From Candidatus Bathyarchaeota archaeon (GTDB lineage Archaea > Thermoproteota > Bathyarchaeia > TCS64): a stretch of 6,367 bases of DNA. A program made the translations under genes and the position numbers. Position 1 is the first letter of the stretch, and every line of letters begins with the position of its first letter. The stretch is from NCBI GenBank assembly GCA_937877765.1, contig CALGBN010000365.1, positions 1-6,367 on the forward strand, given 5' to 3'. This document shows positions 4,879 to 6,367 of this stretch, piece by piece. The notes beneath the pieces are model-generated. The model ran no database searches. It had not been told where the DNA came from and worked only from the letters and a program-made list of their open reading frames with translations.

Positions 4879-5469
4879 ATGGAAAAGAAAGGATTGTTGA
4901 CTTTTTGTTTTGGTGTGGTTATTAGTTATCTTGTATTTTTTTACATTGTGTTTGATGCGGGTAATCAAGATTCAGCTTCATACATGTTGGTTGATAAGAA
5001 GTTCTTTTCTGAGATAAACGAGACAAGGATCGTGGAATATGATAATTTTTCTGTCTCTTTCAGTGTAGTTAATTATTGGACAGTAGCCGATTTCCATCCT
5101 GTTTCAGGTCTAACTGCTCTGCCATATCTGGTTAACTTCTCAATAGTAAATAAAGTTGATAGCATTCAATGGGTTGATTCTGTCTCTGAGTATTATCAGG
5201 TTTATGTGTATAATGAGACAGGTGTGGTTGGGAGAACTATCTTAGTAAATGATTCTAGTGTTGACGTGATGGGTGTTTTTTTAGCTCCTTTGGGACGGCA
5301 TGAGGTTTCTTCACTTTGGTATGGTAAAGTAGGTGGAAATCGTTTACCTGATGGTGTTTATGAGTTCAAGGTTTTTTCCGTTGTCGAGGGAGAGGAGATA
5401 GTTTTTGACTGTATGGTGTTTACGGTTGAGACGAAGCAGGTTAAGATTCGTAAAAACCTTGTTTCCTAA
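4879..5469 (+). CDS. Membrane-anchored extracellular protein, possible BsuPI-like beta-sandwich
   Basis: The protein has 196 residues. Residues about 5-26 form a single hydrophobic helix after MEKK, so the rest lies outside the cell. Five N-x-S/T sequons (N47, N57, N86, N112, N124) suggest a glycosylated surface protein. The body is rich in aromatic and beta-branched residues in alternating patterns, as in beta-sandwich folds. The order of YYQVYVYNETGVVGR (105-119), FLAPLGRHEVSSLWYGK (134-150) and LPDGVYEFKVF (156-166) resembles the BsuPI-type pattern of 'Y-x-V-x-V-Y-x-x-x-G', 'L-x-P-G', 'W' and 'lpxGxY'. That match is by eye and uncertain. The start is ATG at 4879; an in-frame stop lies three codons upstream and no Shine-Dalgarno sequence is visible, so the message may be leaderless or the promoter unusual. 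The coding strand is strongly G/T-rich, unlike the genes at 1342-2358. Confidence 0.65.
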   Translation: MEKKGLLTFCFGVVISYLVFFYIVFDAGNQDSASYMLVDKKFFSEINETRIVEYDNFSVSFSVVNYWTVADFHPVSGLTALPYLVNFSIVNKVDSIQWVDSVSEYYQVYVYNETGVVGRTILVNDSSVDVMGVFLAPLGRHEVSSLWYGKVGGNRLPDGVYEFKVFSVVEGEEIVFDCMVFTVETKQVKIRKNLVS

Positions 5470-5487
5470 TTTTTGGGTGATATAGAA

Positions 5488-5511
5488 TAGTACAATCTCT
5501 TTGTTGTACTA
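5488..5511. repeat. Inverted repeat overlapping the second 24-bp intergenic repeat
   Basis: TAGTACAA (5488-5495) and TTGTACTA (5504-5511) are perfect inverted repeats around TCTCTTTG. The right arm is part of the 24-bp repeat at 5499-5522, but the first copy of that repeat (4783-4806) lacks a matching left arm. It may be an operator or a stem-loop after the stop codon at 5469. No T tract follows, so a bacterial-type terminator is unlikely. Confidence 0.4.
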
Positions 5512-5522
5512 TGGGAAATTCA
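5499..5522 (+). repeat. 24-bp intergenic repeat, copy 2
   Basis: The segment begins CTTTGTTGTACT and ends GGGAAATTCA, with three mismatches to 4783-4806. It lies 30 bases after the stop codon of the preceding gene and about 100 bases before the next start codon. Confidence 0.45.
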
Positions 5523-5572
5523 TTATCATTGTTAAAGGGTTTTCTGATGTTGTATTTCTTGTTCTAAAACTT

Positions 5573-5582
5573 AGTATTAAAT
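5573..5582 (+). promoter_or_regulatory. Candidate TATA box for the gene starting at 5624
   Basis: AGTATTAAAT is AT-rich and TATA-like. Initiation would fall near 5600, giving a leader of about 25 bases that contains the AGGG site at 5613-5616. That site is seven bases before the proposed TTG start. Confidence 0.3.
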
Positions 5583-5623
5583 TCTCTCGAATGAAACAAT
5601 AATAGAGGCAATAGGGCATCAAT

Positions 5624-6367
5624 TTGGTTTACTGGGGGAAAAAACTGTTTAGAAAAATATCAAGACTCTACAAAACGAGTATAATAATACTAATTGCAAT
5701 AATCGGCTTATCCATCAGCCTTGATTTTAAGCTACACCCCGGACGATATGAAAACTATTCCGCCTTCACCATAGAACTCAACTGCACATTACCCACTCCA
5801 CTAGAAAAGATGAATATAATCTCTGTCGGAAATGGAACCGCCACAGAAGCCGAGATTATTGAATTAGCGGAATCGTTGTTTCAGATGAATAACATAACCA
5901 AGAACTACGAAGATAACTCGATAATTCTAAGATCAGGTGAAAAAAGCCTACGATACTACCAAACAGATTACATAAAATACCGAGACCGAGCATATGACCG
6001 AGATGAAATCGTTGAAGGAAACAAGACACTGTTAACTCAACTCTCTTCCGAGTTCTTAGACTCACTTGATGAATACTGGAAGCTTCCACCGGGTGATGAG
6101 GTAAGATTTGAGCGAATGGAGTTCCATGATTATAGCCGAAGGGGTGCTGGTTTTGTTGCATCTCAGCCATGGTATGTGAATTATCGCCATTACCTGAATG
6201 GTACACCTGTTCTTGCTTTGAATGCCGAGTTTAATCTAGGGTTTGCTGATGGTAGAATTGTTTACGCTGATATTTCACGGATAAACACAGCTAGTATCTC
6301 TGATGTTACTATTTTCAAGACTCCTATGGATGCAATTCAGGAGGCTTTCCCCGGAGCCATCTTTGCG
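5624..6367 (+). CDS. Membrane-anchored extracellular protein of unknown function, incomplete at the right edge
   Basis: The frame is open for 248 codons to the window end, so the C-terminus is missing. TTG at 5624 is the only usual start near the beginning and follows AGGG by seven bases. It gives MVYWGKKLFRKISRLYK, a basic N-terminus, then a helix at about 18-33 (TSIIILIAIIGLSISL). The rest is outside the cell and carries six N-x-S/T sequons (N44, N53, N70, N90, N133, N192). Features include YYQTDYIKYRDRAYDRDE (111-128), FVASQPWYVNYRHYLNGTPV (177-196) and FNLGFADGRIVYADISRI (203-220). The last strand pattern, 'fxxGfxDGRIxyxdi', resembles sensor-type or PepSY/YycI-like extracellular domains, but I cannot assign a family. 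It probably has its own promoter; the gene at 4879 lies 154 bases upstream. Confidence 0.7.
   Translation, partial: MVYWGKKLFRKISRLYKTSIIILIAIIGLSISLDFKLHPGRYENYSAFTIELNCTLPTPLEKMNIISVGNGTATEAEIIELAESLFQMNNITKNYEDNSIILRSGEKSLRYYQTDYIKYRDRAYDRDEIVEGNKTLLTQLSSEFLDSLDEYWKLPPGDEVRFERMEFHDYSRRGAGFVASQPWYVNYRHYLNGTPVLALNAEFNLGFADGRIVYADISRINTASISDVTIFKTPMDAIQEAFPGAIFA

Noticed and set aside
5856..6206. Minus-strand ORF of 116 codons
   Set aside because: The plus strand here encodes an anchored, sequon-rich protein open for 248 codons with a start, a ribosome-binding site and a signal anchor. The minus ORF is its shadow.

Overview
This window looks archaeal. TATA-box-like elements sit at suitable distances upstream of several genes. 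Ribosome-binding sites of the GGTG/GGTGGA type match the anti-Shine-Dalgarno end of archaeal 16S rRNA. TTG and GTG starts appear to be used. Several proteins are single-pass, membrane-anchored extracellular proteins rich in N-x-S/T sequons. The DNA is moderately AT-rich. I cannot name the lineage; an uncultured mesophilic group such as Bathyarchaeia or a Thermoplasmatota relative would fit, but that is a guess.

Layout, left to right. A TgpA-like secreted transglutaminase runs leftward from 1139. Its stop at 42 looks premature, because another frame stays open to the window edge and resumes with a plausible inter-domain sequence. A divergent intergenic region (1140-1341) holds promoters in both directions. 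A small membrane-anchored protein of unknown function follows (1342-1608). The clearest functional unit is next: a two-gene type IV toxin-antitoxin module of AbiE type. It has an AbiEi-like winged-helix antitoxin (1735-2358) and an AbiEii-like nucleotidyltransferase toxin (2337-3134), which overlap by 22 bases. Two tandem 19-bp palindromic repeats, just downstream of a TATA box, form a likely autoregulatory operator.

The 390-bp gap 3135-3524 has no convincing gene. It holds a perfect 9+1+9 palindrome, nested direct and inverted repeats, a possible minus-strand gene relic and the promoter of the next gene. That gene (3525-4586) encodes an integral membrane methyltransferase of the isoprenylcysteine/phospholipid methyltransferase class. 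It is followed, with a one-base stop/start overlap, by a 59-codon ORF that contains a CG-repeat hairpin.

The right third carries two secreted or membrane-anchored proteins of unknown function: 4879-5469, with a possible BsuPI-like beta-sandwich, and 5624 to the right edge (incomplete). A 24-bp intergenic sequence is found in front of both. Apart from the AbiE pair, and perhaps the methyltransferase with its overlapping ORF, the genes look like independent units. Their common theme is the cell surface. The TA pair is the accessory element, and AC-rich coding strands at 1342-2450 contrast with GT-rich strands further right, hinting at a mixed origin.
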